A stretch of 64,000 bases of DNA, from assembly GCA_016704465.1 (NCBI GenBank), contig JADJAD010000006.1, positions 1-64,000 on the forward strand. The letters run 5' to 3'. Source of the DNA: Gemmatimonadota bacterium (GTDB taxonomy: Bacteria; Gemmatimonadota; Gemmatimonadetes; Gemmatimonadales; Gemmatimonadaceae). The notes beneath the pieces were generated by a model, which was given only the letters and a program-made list of their open reading frames with translations, ran no database searches and had not been told where the DNA came from. The first letter of the stretch is position 1, and the number at the start of each line of letters is the position of its first letter. Positions 9,229 to 18,209 of this stretch are shown here, piece after piece. The translations under genes and the position numbers were made by a program.

Positions 9229-9963
9229 ATGGACCGCCGGGGGCCCGGTCGCGTCACGAGGCAACACGCGCCAGCATCCGCTACCTTTCCGACGCCCCGC
9301 AAGTTCCGTTTCCCATCGCTTCGGTCGCTTCTGCGCGTTTCTCGACTGCCTCGTTCCCTCGCTCCGCTGCTTCTCGCCTGCGCGCCCCTGCTCTTGCCGG
9401 TCGCGGCCGAGGGGCAGGGCGACTCCGTCCCAGCGCGCACCAGTGTCGGGCTCGCCGCCGTCGGGGCGCTGACGGTGCATGCCAGCTTCGCCAGTATCCA
9501 GCGCGGGTATCATGGCATCGCGGCGGGGGCCACGGTCGACCTCGGGTATATCAGGTCACCACGCGTACGCCTCCTGGCCGACGTGTCGTACTTGCGCAGC
9601 TTTCCCAAGACCGAGCTGATTCTCCCGGAGAACCAGCGCTATCGCGACGACTTTCGCGACCTGTCGGGGACGCTCTCGCTCGCGTTTCACGCCACGGCTC
9701 CCACGGCGCGCGTGTCGCCGTACGTGGCCACGGGACTCGGGGTGCACGTGCTCTCCAGCAGCTTTGGCTCGCTCGCGATCGACCGGCGATACAACACCAA
9801 CAACTTCGGGCTGCTCGCCGCCGCCGGCGCACGCCTGCGCACCGGAACGGGCGGCAGGCGCGCGCTGCTCATCGAAGCGCGGCGGGTCATGTCTCACGAC
9901 GTCAGCCGGACCAGCATTCACCTCGGCCTTTCGTCGCTCTTCGGCGAGCTGGCGCGGCGCTGA
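9229..9963 (+). CDS. Secreted beta-barrel-like outer-membrane protein
   Basis: A 244-residue protein of unknown role. After a long, basic N-terminus comes a hydrophobic signal core ending in VAAEGQ near residue 64. The rest alternates hydrophobic and polar residues with glycine turns (GAALTVH-type strands, DLGYIRSPRVRLLADVSYL, SPYVATGLGVHVLS, LLAAAGARL, IHLGLSSLFG), as in small eight-stranded OMP_b-brl barrels. The unusually long pre-signal leader suggests the real start is internal, perhaps a GTG or CTG nearer residue 30. It is divergent from the HExxH gene and convergent with osmC, whose stop codon begins at the next base. Confidence 0.6.
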   Translation: MDRRGPGRVTRQHAPASATFPTPRKFRFPSLRSLLRVSRLPRSLAPLLLACAPLLLPVAAEGQGDSVPARTSVGLAAVGALTVHASFASIQRGYHGIAAGATVDLGYIRSPRVRLLADVSYLRSFPKTELILPENQRYRDDFRDLSGTLSLAFHATAPTARVSPYVATGLGVHVLSSSFGSLAIDRRYNTNNFGLLAAAGARLRTGTGGRRALLIEARRVMSHDVSRTSIHLGLSSLFGELARR

Positions 9964-10392
9964 TCAGGTCAGCGTGGCCTCGACCTCGATGGCGACGTTC
10001 CCCTTGATGGCCTTGGAAATCGGGCATCCGTCCTTGGTCGAGGCGACGATGGCCTGAAAGGCCTCGTTCGTCACACCGGGGACCGTGGCGCGCACGGTCA
10101 GCTTCATCGTGGTCACGGAAAACGCGTCGCCGACTTTTTCCACGGTGCACGCGGCGTCGGTCTCGATGCGCGTGGCGACGGTCCCGTTGCGCTCGAGTGC
10201 CCCGCTCAGCGCCATGCTGAAGCAGGAGGCCTCGGCGGCGGCCAGCAGTTCCTCGGGATTGGTCCCCTTGTCATCGCCAAAGCGGGCGTTGAACGAGACG
10301 TTGCCTGCAATGGCGCCGGACTCCCCGGCGAAGGTCCCCTTGCCGGAGCGAATGCCACCTTCCCAGGTGGCAGAGGCGTGACGGGTTGGCAT
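9964..10392 (-). CDS. osmC: OsmC family peroxiredoxin-like protein
   Basis: A 142-residue OsmC/Ohr-family thiol peroxidase that reduces organic hydroperoxides in the cytoplasm. The two redox cysteines are visible, in EASCFSMALS and DGCPISKAI, and the family residues around TNPEELLAAA are present. The start MPTRHASATWEGG is at 10392; the frame continues upstream only through a repeat-rich stretch. The sequence GIRSGKGTF matches the OsmC rather than the Ohr subgroup. Confidence 0.92.
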   Translation of the reverse strand: MPTRHASATWEGGIRSGKGTFAGESGAIAGNVSFNARFGDDKGTNPEELLAAAEASCFSMALSGALERNGTVATRIETDAACTVEKVGDAFSVTTMKLTVRATVPGVTNEAFQAIVASTKDGCPISKAIKGNVAIEVEATLT

Positions 10393-10484
10393 GATGCGAG
10401 TGGGTATGAGAGAAATCAGGGTTGCTGCACGATCTAGGTACAATCTCCACGGGAGCGCCGCGGTGCCAGTCCCGTAAGTGTTGG

Positions 10485-10592
10485 GTGGGCGCACCGTGGG
10501 TGCGCCGTGGGTGCACCGGGGTGCGGTGCGCCAGGTGCGCCGTGGTGCCGAGGGTGCGCCGTGGGTGCGCCGTGGGTGCTTGGGGTGTGCCA
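10485..10592. repeat. Degenerate 11-bp tandem repeat (GTGGGTGCGCC)
   Basis: About eight or nine imperfect copies of GTGGGTGCGCC and variants (GTGGGTGCACC, GGGGTGCGGTGCGCC) lie between osmC and the sufE-like gene. A single similar copy occurs near 12337-12347. The region codes for nothing I can support. Confidence 0.7.
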
Positions 10593-10643
10593 CTGGTTGG
10601 TGCAGCACTGGCGGGTCCCGGCCATCTGGTTAGGCTTCCCGTC

Positions 10644-11102
10644 ATGACCGCACCGTCCCCATCCATTCCGCCCCGCCTCGACTCGGTCCTGCGCCGATTT
10701 CGGGCACTGGGCCGCGAGGAGAAGATGGCGGCGCTCGTGTCGTACGCGCGCAAGCTCGAGCCGCTTCCCGAGCGGTATCGGGATGTCGCCGACGACGCCT
10801 TCTCGGTGCCGGAATGCCAGACTCCGGTGCGGTTGTTCCCCGAGGTCCGTGAGGGAACGCTGCACTTCCACGCCGACATCGACGTGCGGCAATCGCCGAC
10901 GGTCGCGGCATTTCTCGCCATCGTGCTCGGTGCCGTGAACGGTGAACCGCCCGCGACGACGCTCGCCATTCCCGCCGATTTCGTGCGGGTGGTCATGCAG
11001 AGCCTGGGCCTGGGCACGCGCGAGGTCGGGCTGGAGGCGATCGTCGCGCGCCTCAAGCGCCATGCCCGCGCGGCGCAATCACCCGACGTCCCCGACGCCT
11101 AA
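10644..11102 (+). CDS. sufE: SufE family sulfur acceptor protein
   Basis: A 152-residue SufE-like protein. SufE takes persulfide sulfur from the cysteine desulfurase SufS for Fe-S cluster assembly. The acceptor cysteine is Cys58 in VPECQTPVRL, equivalent to the GCQS motif of the family, and the following ADIDVRQSPTVAAFLAIVLGAVNG segment is characteristic. The start ATG at 10644 follows the repeat region. No sufS or sufBCD is nearby. The last codons overlap one copy of the dispersed octamer GCCTAACG, which supplies the TAA stop. Confidence 0.88.
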   Translation: MTAPSPSIPPRLDSVLRRFRALGREEKMAALVSYARKLEPLPERYRDVADDAFSVPECQTPVRLFPEVREGTLHFHADIDVRQSPTVAAFLAIVLGAVNGEPPATTLAIPADFVRVVMQSLGLGTREVGLEAIVARLKRHARAAQSPDVPDA

Positions 11103-11156
11103 CGCCGGTCGCGTCCGGCCCCGACGCGCGCCACGTCCCCTACCCCCCCCGACCTG

Positions 11157-11585
11157 ATGTCCCAGAACTTCGCCAAGCACACGCGCTGGCTCCCGGCATA
11201 CCACTTCGTCGTCCTGCCGCTCCTGTTGCTAAACATCGTCCTCAATGTCCGCGACCTGGTCAAGACGCCGGGCATCTGGACGATGTGGGGGTCGGTGGTC
11301 TCGGTCACGATCTTTCTCGGGATCCTGCTGGCGCGCACGATGGCGCTCACCGCCCAGGATCGTGTCATCCGCCTCGAGGAAACGCTGCGCTTGCAGCGCC
11401 TCCTGCCGGTGGAGCAGCACGGTGAGATCGCGTCGATCACGCGTGGGCAGTTCATCGCCCTGCGCTTCGCCTCCGACGAGGAGCTACCGGCCCTCTTCCG
11501 GCGCGTGCGCAACGGAGAGTTTGCCAACCAGAAGGCGATCAAGCAGGCGATCACCGCCTGGCGGCCGGACCTGCTGCGGGTGTGA
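11157..11585 (+). CDS. Small two-helix membrane protein (DUF6526-like)
   Basis: A 142-residue inner-membrane protein with two transmembrane helices (about residues 14-32 and 44-62) and a hydrophilic C-terminal half. The conserved-looking tail TAQDRVIRLEETLRLQRLLP ... GQFIALRFASDEELPAL resembles the DUF6526 family; that assignment is from memory. It starts 54 bp after sufE in the same direction. Function unknown. Confidence 0.7.
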   Translation: MSQNFAKHTRWLPAYHFVVLPLLLLNIVLNVRDLVKTPGIWTMWGSVVSVTIFLGILLARTMALTAQDRVIRLEETLRLQRLLPVEQHGEIASITRGQFIALRFASDEELPALFRRVRNGEFANQKAIKQAITAWRPDLLRV

Positions 11586-11688
11586 CGCCCTCCGGGCCGG
11601 CCCGCGGACGCGCTCGTCCAGGCTGGCCCCCCTCTCCCGTCCGTCCGCGGACGCGCGGAATCCTGCACATGCGACGACGCGACGGGAC

Positions 11689-12279
11689 TCAGGCGGTGTT
11701 TCTGGTGCCGCTGGCGGCGCGGTCACGTCGCGGTACCGGACCGCCGCCCTCGACCGCGAGCAAGCGGGCGCGCTTGCGCCGCGTCCGGAGGGGGAGCAGC
11801 CAGAGGTAGATCCCCGTAAGCCACAGCACGAACACGATGACGCCTGTGGGGAGGAAGAGCCACAGCTTGGCCTGCGGGTGGAACCACGACCCGTCGTGCA
11901 GCGACTCCAGCCAGTCCGAGCGCCGATACGCAGTCTGCAGGACCGCCCCCGTCTCGGAGTCGACCTGGATCTCCCACCGCGAGTTGCTGGTGATCTTCAT
12001 GATCCCCTTCGCGGGGCGGACGTCGACGCGGTCGATATCGGCCCAACTCCGGATCCCCGCCTCGGGAATCGACTGCGCGGCGGCGAGCACTCGCTCGAGC
12101 GACACGACCGGTACCGTCCCGGCGCCGCGATTCTCCGCAGGCTGCACCCAACTCCATTCCTTCTTGAGTTGGAGCAGGATCCCGGTCGCGATCACGACGA
12201 GGAACGGGACGGCAATGGCGATCGCGCCCCAGCGATGGGCCTTGCGTGAGAGCACGCGCAGATTGAGAAAAGAGGGCAC
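11689..12279 (-). CDS. PepSY-associated transmembrane protein
   Basis: A 196-residue protein with a transmembrane helix near residues 15-37, a PepSY-like periplasmic segment (VVSLERVLAAAQSIPEAG ... WEIQVDSETGAVLQTAYRR) and a second helix at about 143-167. The RKAHRWGA stretch before the first helix is typical of PepSY_TM proteins, some of which act as siderophore-iron reductases. It lies 73 bp downstream of the TonB receptor on the same strand, so the pair probably forms an iron-uptake operon. Confidence 0.8.
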   Translation of the reverse strand: MPSFLNLRVLSRKAHRWGAIAIAVPFLVVIATGILLQLKKEWSWVQPAENRGAGTVPVVSLERVLAAAQSIPEAGIRSWADIDRVDVRPAKGIMKITSNSRWEIQVDSETGAVLQTAYRRSDWLESLHDGSWFHPQAKLWLFLPTGVIVFVLWLTGIYLWLLPLRTRRKRARLLAVEGGGPVPRRDRAASGTRNTA

Positions 12280-12352
12280 GGCTGCAAGTCGAGGGTAGAG
12301 AGAAAACGAGGGCAGCGCGCCGGCGCGCCGGTGACTGTGGGTGCGCCGACCC

Positions 12353-14515
12353 CTAGTTCGTTCGTGAGAGCGAGAAGGAGATGACCACGTTGCGCCGCAG
12401 CCCGGGTTCGAATGCCACCGGGACGTTGTTCACCACATCGGGATTCAGGAACGCCGAGGCGATGTACGATCGATCGCCGAGGTTGTTGATCGCCACGAAG
12501 CCGCGCAGTCCGATCCCGCCGCCGAGCGCGATCGGGCGATCGAGTGACACCGTGGTCCCGACGATCGCATAGCCGGGGACCGTGACCGCGTTGGCATCGT
12601 CGGCGAAGTACTTCCCGAAGCCCTGTGTCACGAACCGCACGGCGAGTCCGCGCAACGCCGGCGGCGCCAGGCCGAGAGTGAGCGACCCGAAGACATCCGG
12701 CACCCCGACGACCTTGTTCCCGGAATAGTCGGCGAACCGTCCAGCCTTGGCCGGGTCGTAATGCACGGAATCGACGACATAGCGCTGATACGTGTTGTCA
12801 GAGAAGGTGAGCGCCGTCTCCAGGATGACCCCCCCGCCGCCCCTCGCATCGACGCCGAACTCGAGCCCGCGCCGACGCGCCTCGCCCGCAGAGAAATAGA
12901 ACCGGCCGCCGCGATATGGCACAATTTCGTTCTGGACGTTCGTCTGGTACGCTGCGATGTCATAGGAAACCTGTCGCAGCCATCCGTTCCCACGCACGAC
13001 GATCTGCTTGGTCCCCACTTCCATGGTCGTCGAGCGGATGGGATCGAGCAGCGGATTGATCCCGACGATGGTATCCTGACCAAAAGTCGCGGCCGGATCG
13101 GTCTCGTTGCCGGCCGGCGCTTCCACCCCTCCCCCCAGGTTGGCGTAGAAGGTGTGGACCGGCGACGCCCGGAACGTCACGCCAACCTTGGGCGTCAGTC
13201 GGCTGAAGCTGCGCTGATCGTTGAGTTGGGGCGTGATGAACGATCGGGCGATGTACCGAATATCGTCGTAGCGGGCACCGAGCGAGGCGGTCCAGCGATC
13301 GCCGAGATCGAGCTCCTCACTCACGAACGCCCCGAAGTTCGCCGCCCCTTCCCGCTTGTTGTCACGCAGCGTCGTGCCGCGCTCGGCGTCGGCTGTCAAG
13401 CTGTAGAAGAGAATCGCTCCATCCTGGTACGCAACGTCGGTTCCCGCGAGCAGGCGGCTCCGGACGCTCGGCGACAGCGTCGAGCGATTCTGGTAGGTGA
13501 CGTTCCCCCCGGTGTGATAGCGCGTGAAGTCGCGAAACGTCCCGCGCTCCGAGCGCTGCAGATACTTGGGGTTCACGTACAGCATGCCGCCGACTTCATT
13601 AGAGCCGCCGAACCGATGCGAGACCGACGCACCGAGACGTCCCAGGCGATTGTATCGACGCTCCCGGCGCGAGGCGTACGTCGCGTTGGCTTGCTCGGGA
13701 TCAGCCTCGGCCTGCGCGCGTGTCAGCGGACCGGGAATGCTGAACTGGCTGTTCGACCCCATCGCGAATACCCCCAGGTCGGTTCCGTCACCGAGTGAGG
13801 CCGTATACCCGAGGTTGAGCAGACCACGTCGCGCGCCAGACGACACGCGATAGCCGTCGAGGGTCGTGTTGGTGAACGAACTGAACACGCGCCCTGCCCC
13901 CACGTCGGTCCCGGCTCGCAGCACGGTACGGGAGAGGCCATAGCTCCCCGTGGCAAGTTCGGCCGACATCCCGCTGTTGGCGAAGGTCGGGACCGTGGAC
14001 ACCGCCACCACTCCCCCGGCCGCATTCCCCCAGAGCGCCGATGCATTCGACCGGACCACGTCGATCCGCTCGGCCGCACCCAGGTCGATCCCATCGAACG
14101 AGGTTCGACCGTCCGGCTCTGTCTCGGGAAAACCATCCAGCAGGACGCGGATGCCGCGTGACGTCCCGGCGTTCGAGCGATCGCCGGCCCCCCGCGCACC
14201 GAATCCTCGAATGACGATGCGCACGTCGGACGCGCCGGATCGTGACTGTGCGAGGACACCCGGTACGTGCGAGAGGGCCTCGTCCAACCCATAGCCTCGC
14301 GTCCGGTGCAGGTCCTCGCGGTCGATCACCGTAATGGCCAGCGGTACGTTGATCGTCGTTCGGTCGGACCCTCGGGCAAGCACCGTGATCGGTGCAAGCC
14401 TGGTGCGCAACGAATCAGCAGTGCTGTCGCGCGCTGCCGCCTGCGCTGCACCCTGGACAGCCCAAACATTCGCCAATAGGGCGCAGCTTGAAATGACCCA
14501 CGGCCGGAGGATCAT
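12353..14515 (-). CDS. TonB-dependent receptor, FecA-like (probable ferric-chelate uptake)
   Basis: A 720-residue outer-membrane receptor. The start ATG at 14515 gives a signal peptide ending GAAQA. The plug domain holds ITVIDREDL, LSHVPGVLAQSRSG, RGFGARGAGDRS and AERIDVVRSNASALWGNAAG; the barrel ends in a terminal strand with VVISFSLSRTN. The spacing and the RVLLDGFPETEPDGRT segment resemble FecA-type ferric citrate receptors. Co-direction with the PepSY gene supports an iron role; specificity is inference. I see no convincing Fur box upstream. Confidence 0.9.
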   Translation of the reverse strand: MILRPWVISSCALLANVWAVQGAAQAAARDSTADSLRTRLAPITVLARGSDRTTINVPLAITVIDREDLHRTRGYGLDEALSHVPGVLAQSRSGASDVRIVIRGFGARGAGDRSNAGTSRGIRVLLDGFPETEPDGRTSFDGIDLGAAERIDVVRSNASALWGNAAGGVVAVSTVPTFANSGMSAELATGSYGLSRTVLRAGTDVGAGRVFSSFTNTTLDGYRVSSGARRGLLNLGYTASLGDGTDLGVFAMGSNSQFSIPGPLTRAQAEADPEQANATYASRRERRYNRLGRLGASVSHRFGGSNEVGGMLYVNPKYLQRSERGTFRDFTRYHTGGNVTYQNRSTLSPSVRSRLLAGTDVAYQDGAILFYSLTADAERGTTLRDNKREGAANFGAFVSEELDLGDRWTASLGARYDDIRYIARSFITPQLNDQRSFSRLTPKVGVTFRASPVHTFYANLGGGVEAPAGNETDPAATFGQDTIVGINPLLDPIRSTTMEVGTKQIVVRGNGWLRQVSYDIAAYQTNVQNEIVPYRGGRFYFSAGEARRRGLEFGVDARGGGGVILETALTFSDNTYQRYVVDSVHYDPAKAGRFADYSGNKVVGVPDVFGSLTLGLAPPALRGLAVRFVTQGFGKYFADDANAVTVPGYAIVGTTVSLDRPIALGGGIGLRGFVAINNLGDRSYIASAFLNPDVVNNVPVAFEPGLRRNVVISFSLSRTN

Positions 14516-14725
14516 GTGGACGCGCAGAGCTGAGAGTGAGAAATTGCGACCGACGACCCACCGAGTCCGTTGCAAACGGCCGTAGTCATGAATAATTAAC
14601 GAAGACAATAACGCCGCCGTTGAGCGCGCGCACGCCCCCAGCGAGCAGCGAGGCCCCTTTCATCTCGTGATGCACTGGCGGACATTGCGGCGTCTTTATC
14701 GTTTCTTCACCCCCGCCGGATCCCG

Positions 14726-14986
14726 ATGACGTCCCTGCCAATAAAGATCAAGCACAATGGTCCCCTGTTCATCACGGCCGAAGACGCGGCCGCGCTTGTC
14801 CTGACCGATCACACCGGCGCGTTGATCCAGCTCCCGGTCGGCAAGGGCATTGCGCTCTGCCGCTGCGGCGCCTCGAAGCGCAAGCCGTTCTGCGACGCCA
14901 GCCATAAGGTGATCGGCTTTGACGGCACGTGCGCGCCGCCACCCGAGCCGCCCCCCTCCGCCGCAGAGCCGCCCGCCTCGGTGTGA
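14726..14986 (+). CDS. CDGSH iron-sulfur domain protein
   Basis: An 86-residue protein with a complete CDGSH motif: Cys45, Cys47, Cys56 and His60 in CRCGASKRKPFCDASH, which binds a 2Fe-2S cluster through three Cys and one His. A proline-rich tail follows. Its stop codon overlaps the probable GTG start of the next gene (GTGA), so the two are translationally coupled. Physiological partner unknown; small CDGSH proteins are redox or Fe-S handling proteins. Confidence 0.9.
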   Translation: MTSLPIKIKHNGPLFITAEDAAALVLTDHTGALIQLPVGKGIALCRCGASKRKPFCDASHKVIGFDGTCAPPPEPPPSAAEPPASV

Positions 14987-16041
14987 CGACCGACTCGGCG
15001 TCGTTCACTGCAGAGCGGCCGGCACCTCACTCCGACGCAGAGCTGGAGGAGCTCCTGAGCCGGCCGACGCCGGCGGTCGTGGAGGCGCTGCGGCGTGTGC
15101 CGGGCGACGTCATCGTGCTCGGCGCGGGGGGCAAGATGGGCCCGTCGCTGACCGCCATGGTGCAGCGCGCCGTGCTCGCGCTGGCCGACGGGCGTCGTGT
15201 GACGGCGGTATCGCGCTGGAGCCAGGAGCACGATGCGGCGCGACTCCAGGCCATGGGCGTCCATCTCATCCGTGCCGACCTGCTCGAGCCGGGGGCGCTC
15301 GATACCCTGCCGGATGCGCCCAACGTGCTGTATCTCGCGGGGCAAAAGTTCGGCACGAGCGACGCCCCCGCCCTCACCTGGATGACGAACACCGTGCTGC
15401 CGTCGCGCGCCGTCGAGCGCTACCGCGCCTCCCGGTTCGTCGCGTTCTCCAGCGGCAACGTTTACCCACTCGTGCTCGCCGACGGGCCGGGTTCGCGCGA
15501 GGACGACCCGTTGTCGCCCGTCGGCGAATACGCTGCGTCGTGCGTGGGCCGCGAACGGATCTTCGAGGACGCTGCCGCCCGCTTCGGGACACCGAGCGTC
15601 CTGCTGCGGCTCAACTACGCGGTGGACCTGCGCTACGGCGTGCTCGTGGACCTCGCCCGACGCATCCTGGACGGAAACGTCATCGACCTCGCGATGGGCC
15701 ACGTGAACTGTATCTGGCAGGGCGATGCGAACGCGTTCGCCCTGCGCGCGCTCGACCATGCGGGGGCCCCGCCGGTCGTGCTGAACCTCACCGGTTCCGA
15801 GCGGCTGTCGGTGCGTGACGTCGCCCTTGACCTGGGGCGACGCCTTGGGCGGTCCCCGCAATTCGGAGGGACCGAAGGCGCAGACGCGCTCCTGAGCGAC
15901 ACGCATCGTGCGCAGTCGCTGTTCGGCCTCCCCACGGTCCCCGCCTCGCTGCTCACGGCCTGGGTCGCCGAATGGCTGCAGCGCGGCGGCCGCACGTTAG
16001 GCAAGGCCACGCGCTTCGAGCGGCGCGACGGGAGCTTCTGA
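14983..16041 (+). CDS. NAD-dependent epimerase/dehydratase family protein
   Basis: A 352-residue extended short-chain dehydrogenase. The Rossmann glycine motif is VIVLGAGGKMG near residue 45; FVAFSSGNVYPL and a later EYAASCVGRERIF replace the usual YxxxK, with Tyr present but the Lys not obvious, so catalysis may be altered. I place the start at GTG 14983, giving a 4-base overlap with the CDGSH stop; an upstream ATG at 14929 would add an arginine-rich leader unlike the family. It directly precedes the DapA-like gene and probably acts on the same sugar or hydroxy-acid substrate. Confidence 0.82.
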   Translation: MTTDSASFTAERPAPHSDAELEELLSRPTPAVVEALRRVPGDVIVLGAGGKMGPSLTAMVQRAVLALADGRRVTAVSRWSQEHDAARLQAMGVHLIRADLLEPGALDTLPDAPNVLYLAGQKFGTSDAPALTWMTNTVLPSRAVERYRASRFVAFSSGNVYPLVLADGPGSREDDPLSPVGEYAASCVGRERIFEDAAARFGTPSVLLRLNYAVDLRYGVLVDLARRILDGNVIDLAMGHVNCIWQGDANAFALRALDHAGAPPVVLNLTGSERLSVRDVALDLGRRLGRSPQFGGTEGADALLSDTHRAQSLFGLPTVPASLLTAWVAEWLQRGGRTLGKATRFERRDGSF

Positions 16042-17109
16042 GTGGTCTCGCTGCGCGCACACCTCCTGGCGGGCCAGGTCATCCCGGCCCATCCGCTCGC
16101 CCTCACCGCCGATCGCGCCATCGACGAGCGACGCCAGCGCGCGCTGACCCGGTACTACCTCGATGCCGGCGCGGGAGGACTCGCGGTGGGCGTACATACC
16201 ACCCAGTTCGCGATCCGCGACCACGGCCTGCTGCGGGACGTGCTGGCGCTCGCGGCCGAGAGCGCACGGGACTGGCTGGGTCCCGCGCCACGCCAGGTCA
16301 CCCTCGTGGCCGGCGCGGTGGGCCCACGCCGGCAGGCGCTGGACGAGGCCGCCCTGGCCCAGTCGTTAGGCTACGATGCCGTCCTGCTGTCGCTCGCCGG
16401 GCACACCGGCGACCACGAGGCGCTGGTTGACCACTGCCGGGCCGTCGCCGAGGTGATGCCGGTGATCGGCTTCTACCTGCAGCCCGCGGTGGGAGGGCGC
16501 CTCCTGGACCACGCCTTCTGGCGCGCGTTCGCCGGGATTCCCGGGGTGGTGGCCATCAAGGTCGCCCCGTTCAACCGCTACCAGTCGCTCGACGTGGTGC
16601 GCGCGGTCGTCGAGGTGGGCCGCGACGACGTGGCCCTCTACACCGGAAATGACGACAACATCGTCGCCGACCTGCTCACCCCGTTCACCTTCCCCACCGC
16701 CGGACGTGTCGTCACCCGGTACTTCGACGGGGGACTGCTCGGACAGTGGGCCGTGTGGACACGGTCCGCCGTGACGATGCTCGCTGCGCTGCGTGCGCGT
16801 CGAGTCCCCACGGAGGCGGGCGCGGACGGCGAGCGCGTGCCGCAGGTGGCGTCGTGGATGGCGCGCGGTGTCGCGCTCACGGACGCCAACGCGGCGATCT
16901 TCGATGCGCGCCACGGCTTTGCCGGCTGCATTGCCGGGATCCACGAGATCCTGCGCCGGCAGGGATTGCTCGAGGGGACGTGGTGCCTCGACCCCGCCGA
17001 AGCGCTCTCCCCGGGACAGGCCGAGCAGATCGACCGCGTCTCGGCGGCCTATCCGTGGCTGCGGGACGACGACTTCGTGGCCGACGGGCTGGGTCGCTGG
17101 CTGCGCTGA
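16042..17109 (+). CDS. Dihydrodipicolinate synthase (DapA) family aldolase/lyase
   Basis: A 355-residue TIM-barrel class I aldolase. The Schiff-base lysine is Lys173 in VVAIKVAPFNRYQS and the catalytic tyrosine is in VIGFYLQPAV about 27 residues earlier. It starts with GTG immediately after the epimerase stop. The pairing with an epimerase/dehydrogenase suggests cleavage of a sugar-acid-derived 2-keto acid rather than lysine biosynthesis; this is inferred from context. The 3-prime end overlaps the convergent gene by 61 bp. Confidence 0.85.
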   Translation: MVSLRAHLLAGQVIPAHPLALTADRAIDERRQRALTRYYLDAGAGGLAVGVHTTQFAIRDHGLLRDVLALAAESARDWLGPAPRQVTLVAGAVGPRRQALDEAALAQSLGYDAVLLSLAGHTGDHEALVDHCRAVAEVMPVIGFYLQPAVGGRLLDHAFWRAFAGIPGVVAIKVAPFNRYQSLDVVRAVVEVGRDDVALYTGNDDNIVADLLTPFTFPTAGRVVTRYFDGGLLGQWAVWTRSAVTMLAALRARRVPTEAGADGERVPQVASWMARGVALTDANAAIFDARHGFAGCIAGIHEILRRQGLLEGTWCLDPAEALSPGQAEQIDRVSAAYPWLRDDDFVADGLGRWLR

Positions 17110-17651
17110 CCCGCGCGCGCGGCGGGGTCCACGCGCAGCACACGCAGGCGCACCAACTGCCGAACCGCGCGCGCGGCGCGCGCCTCGCCTGGCACGAGCA
17201 GGCGGAACGGGCCATCCGTCGGCGGGATCGCCCGCGCGTCGCGCGTGAACGCCACCGCCACCTCGCGGTTGCCTAACGTCGGCGACAGCTCGCCGAGCGA
17301 GAAGGCGACCGCGTACCCGTCGCGCGCCTCGGCCACGACCAGCTGCAGCAGGTCCCGCCCACCCAACGAGTCGAGGGCGACGCCGGCGTGGGAGAGCAGG
17401 CGGCCAAGGGGAATGACCTGGAACGTGGCCGGAGGCGCGCCGTGTCCCGTCGACACGCGCAGCGTGTCCGACGACAGTGCCGCCAGTTGGCCGGTCGTGT
17501 AGGTGCGCACCGATCCGTCCGGTCGCTCGACGCTGATCGCCTCCTGTCCCGGCAGCCGCGCGGGTGCCGTCATCGTCGCCGCCCCGCCGAGCGCGAGGGC
17601 GGCCGCGAGCCGAAGCGCCGTCAGGCGCACGTCGCCGACGGGCCGCATCAT
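17049..17651 (-). CDS. Exported molybdopterin-binding-like domain protein
   Basis: A 200-residue protein with a signal peptide (about residues 10-35). The stretch TFQVIPLGRLLSHAGVAL ... GYAVAFSLGEL ... DGPFRLLVPGEARAARAVRQLVRLRVLRV matches the oxidoreductase molybdopterin-binding fold, including PFRLLVPGE. It lacks the cysteine and length of a full sulfite-oxidase subunit, so cofactor binding is doubtful. ATG 17651 overlaps the upstream stop (ATGA). The last 25 residues are basic, low-complexity, and antisense to the dapA-like gene. Confidence 0.65.
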   Translation of the reverse strand: MMRPVGDVRLTALRLAAALALGGAATMTAPARLPGQEAISVERPDGSVRTYTTGQLAALSSDTLRVSTGHGAPPATFQVIPLGRLLSHAGVALDSLGGRDLLQLVVAEARDGYAVAFSLGELSPTLGNREVAVAFTRDARAIPPTDGPFRLLVPGEARAARAVRQLVRLRVLRVDPAARAGQRSQRPSPSATKSSSRSHG

Positions 17652-18136
17652 ACCAGCTGTGCGTGCCAGGACCGGTTCGCCGGTCGCTCGAATTGCTCCC
17701 GCAACTCCCCGAGGGTCGTGAGCGTCGTGTCGAACACGGGGGTGTCCCCGTCAATCTCGCCGGCGCGCGCGCGCGCTGAGAAGGTCGCGCGGTCCACGCA
17801 CTGCACCGTGCCGCGCGCGTCGCGGTAGAACACCAGGCCTCCGGTCACGAGCGACGTGCCTAACGGCTGCTCCAGCCCGTGCAGGATGCGGAACAGGGCG
17901 TCGATCGAGCACCCCGACGCCCCCGCAGTGGATTGGTCGAGCCCGATGACCAGGAAGTGCCGGTCACGCCAGGTCCGCGCGCTCGTGAGCGGCTCGCCGT
18001 GGGCGGCCCACACGTCCAGGTACGCATCGACGTGGCGCAGCAACGATGCGGCGAGTTCGTCGCCCAGTGGATCGCGGGAGCCAAAGACCCAGACACGGGC
18101 ATCATCGGGAAGCGCATCGAACGTGACCATCGGCAT
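17648..18136 (-). CDS. Conserved hypothetical protein
   Basis: A 162-residue cytoplasmic protein beginning MPMVTFDALPDDARVWVFG; ATG 18130 is an alternative start. Recognisable segments are GSRDPLGDELAASLLRHVDAYLDVW and RDRHFLVIGLDQSTAGASGCSIDALF. I have seen this pattern in conserved proteins of unknown function in Bacteroidota and relatives; no enzyme signature is convincing. It is coupled by a 4-base overlap to the following exported protein and lies 73 bp after the epimerase gene. Confidence 0.75.
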   Translation of the reverse strand: MPMVTFDALPDDARVWVFGSRDPLGDELAASLLRHVDAYLDVWAAHGEPLTSARTWRDRHFLVIGLDQSTAGASGCSIDALFRILHGLEQPLGTSLVTGGLVFYRDARGTVQCVDRATFSARARAGEIDGDTPVFDTTLTTLGELREQFERPANRSWHAQLV

Positions 18137-18209
18137 CGGCAGTCTTCTCCATCGGGGATCGCGGGTGTTCCGCCATGCGCAACATATCGCACGACCGCCG
18201 ACGGTGGCA

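Noticed and set aside
12395..12420. tRNA T-loop-like GGGTTCGAATGCC
   Set aside because: Lies inside the TonB receptor coding sequence and has no surrounding cloverleaf.
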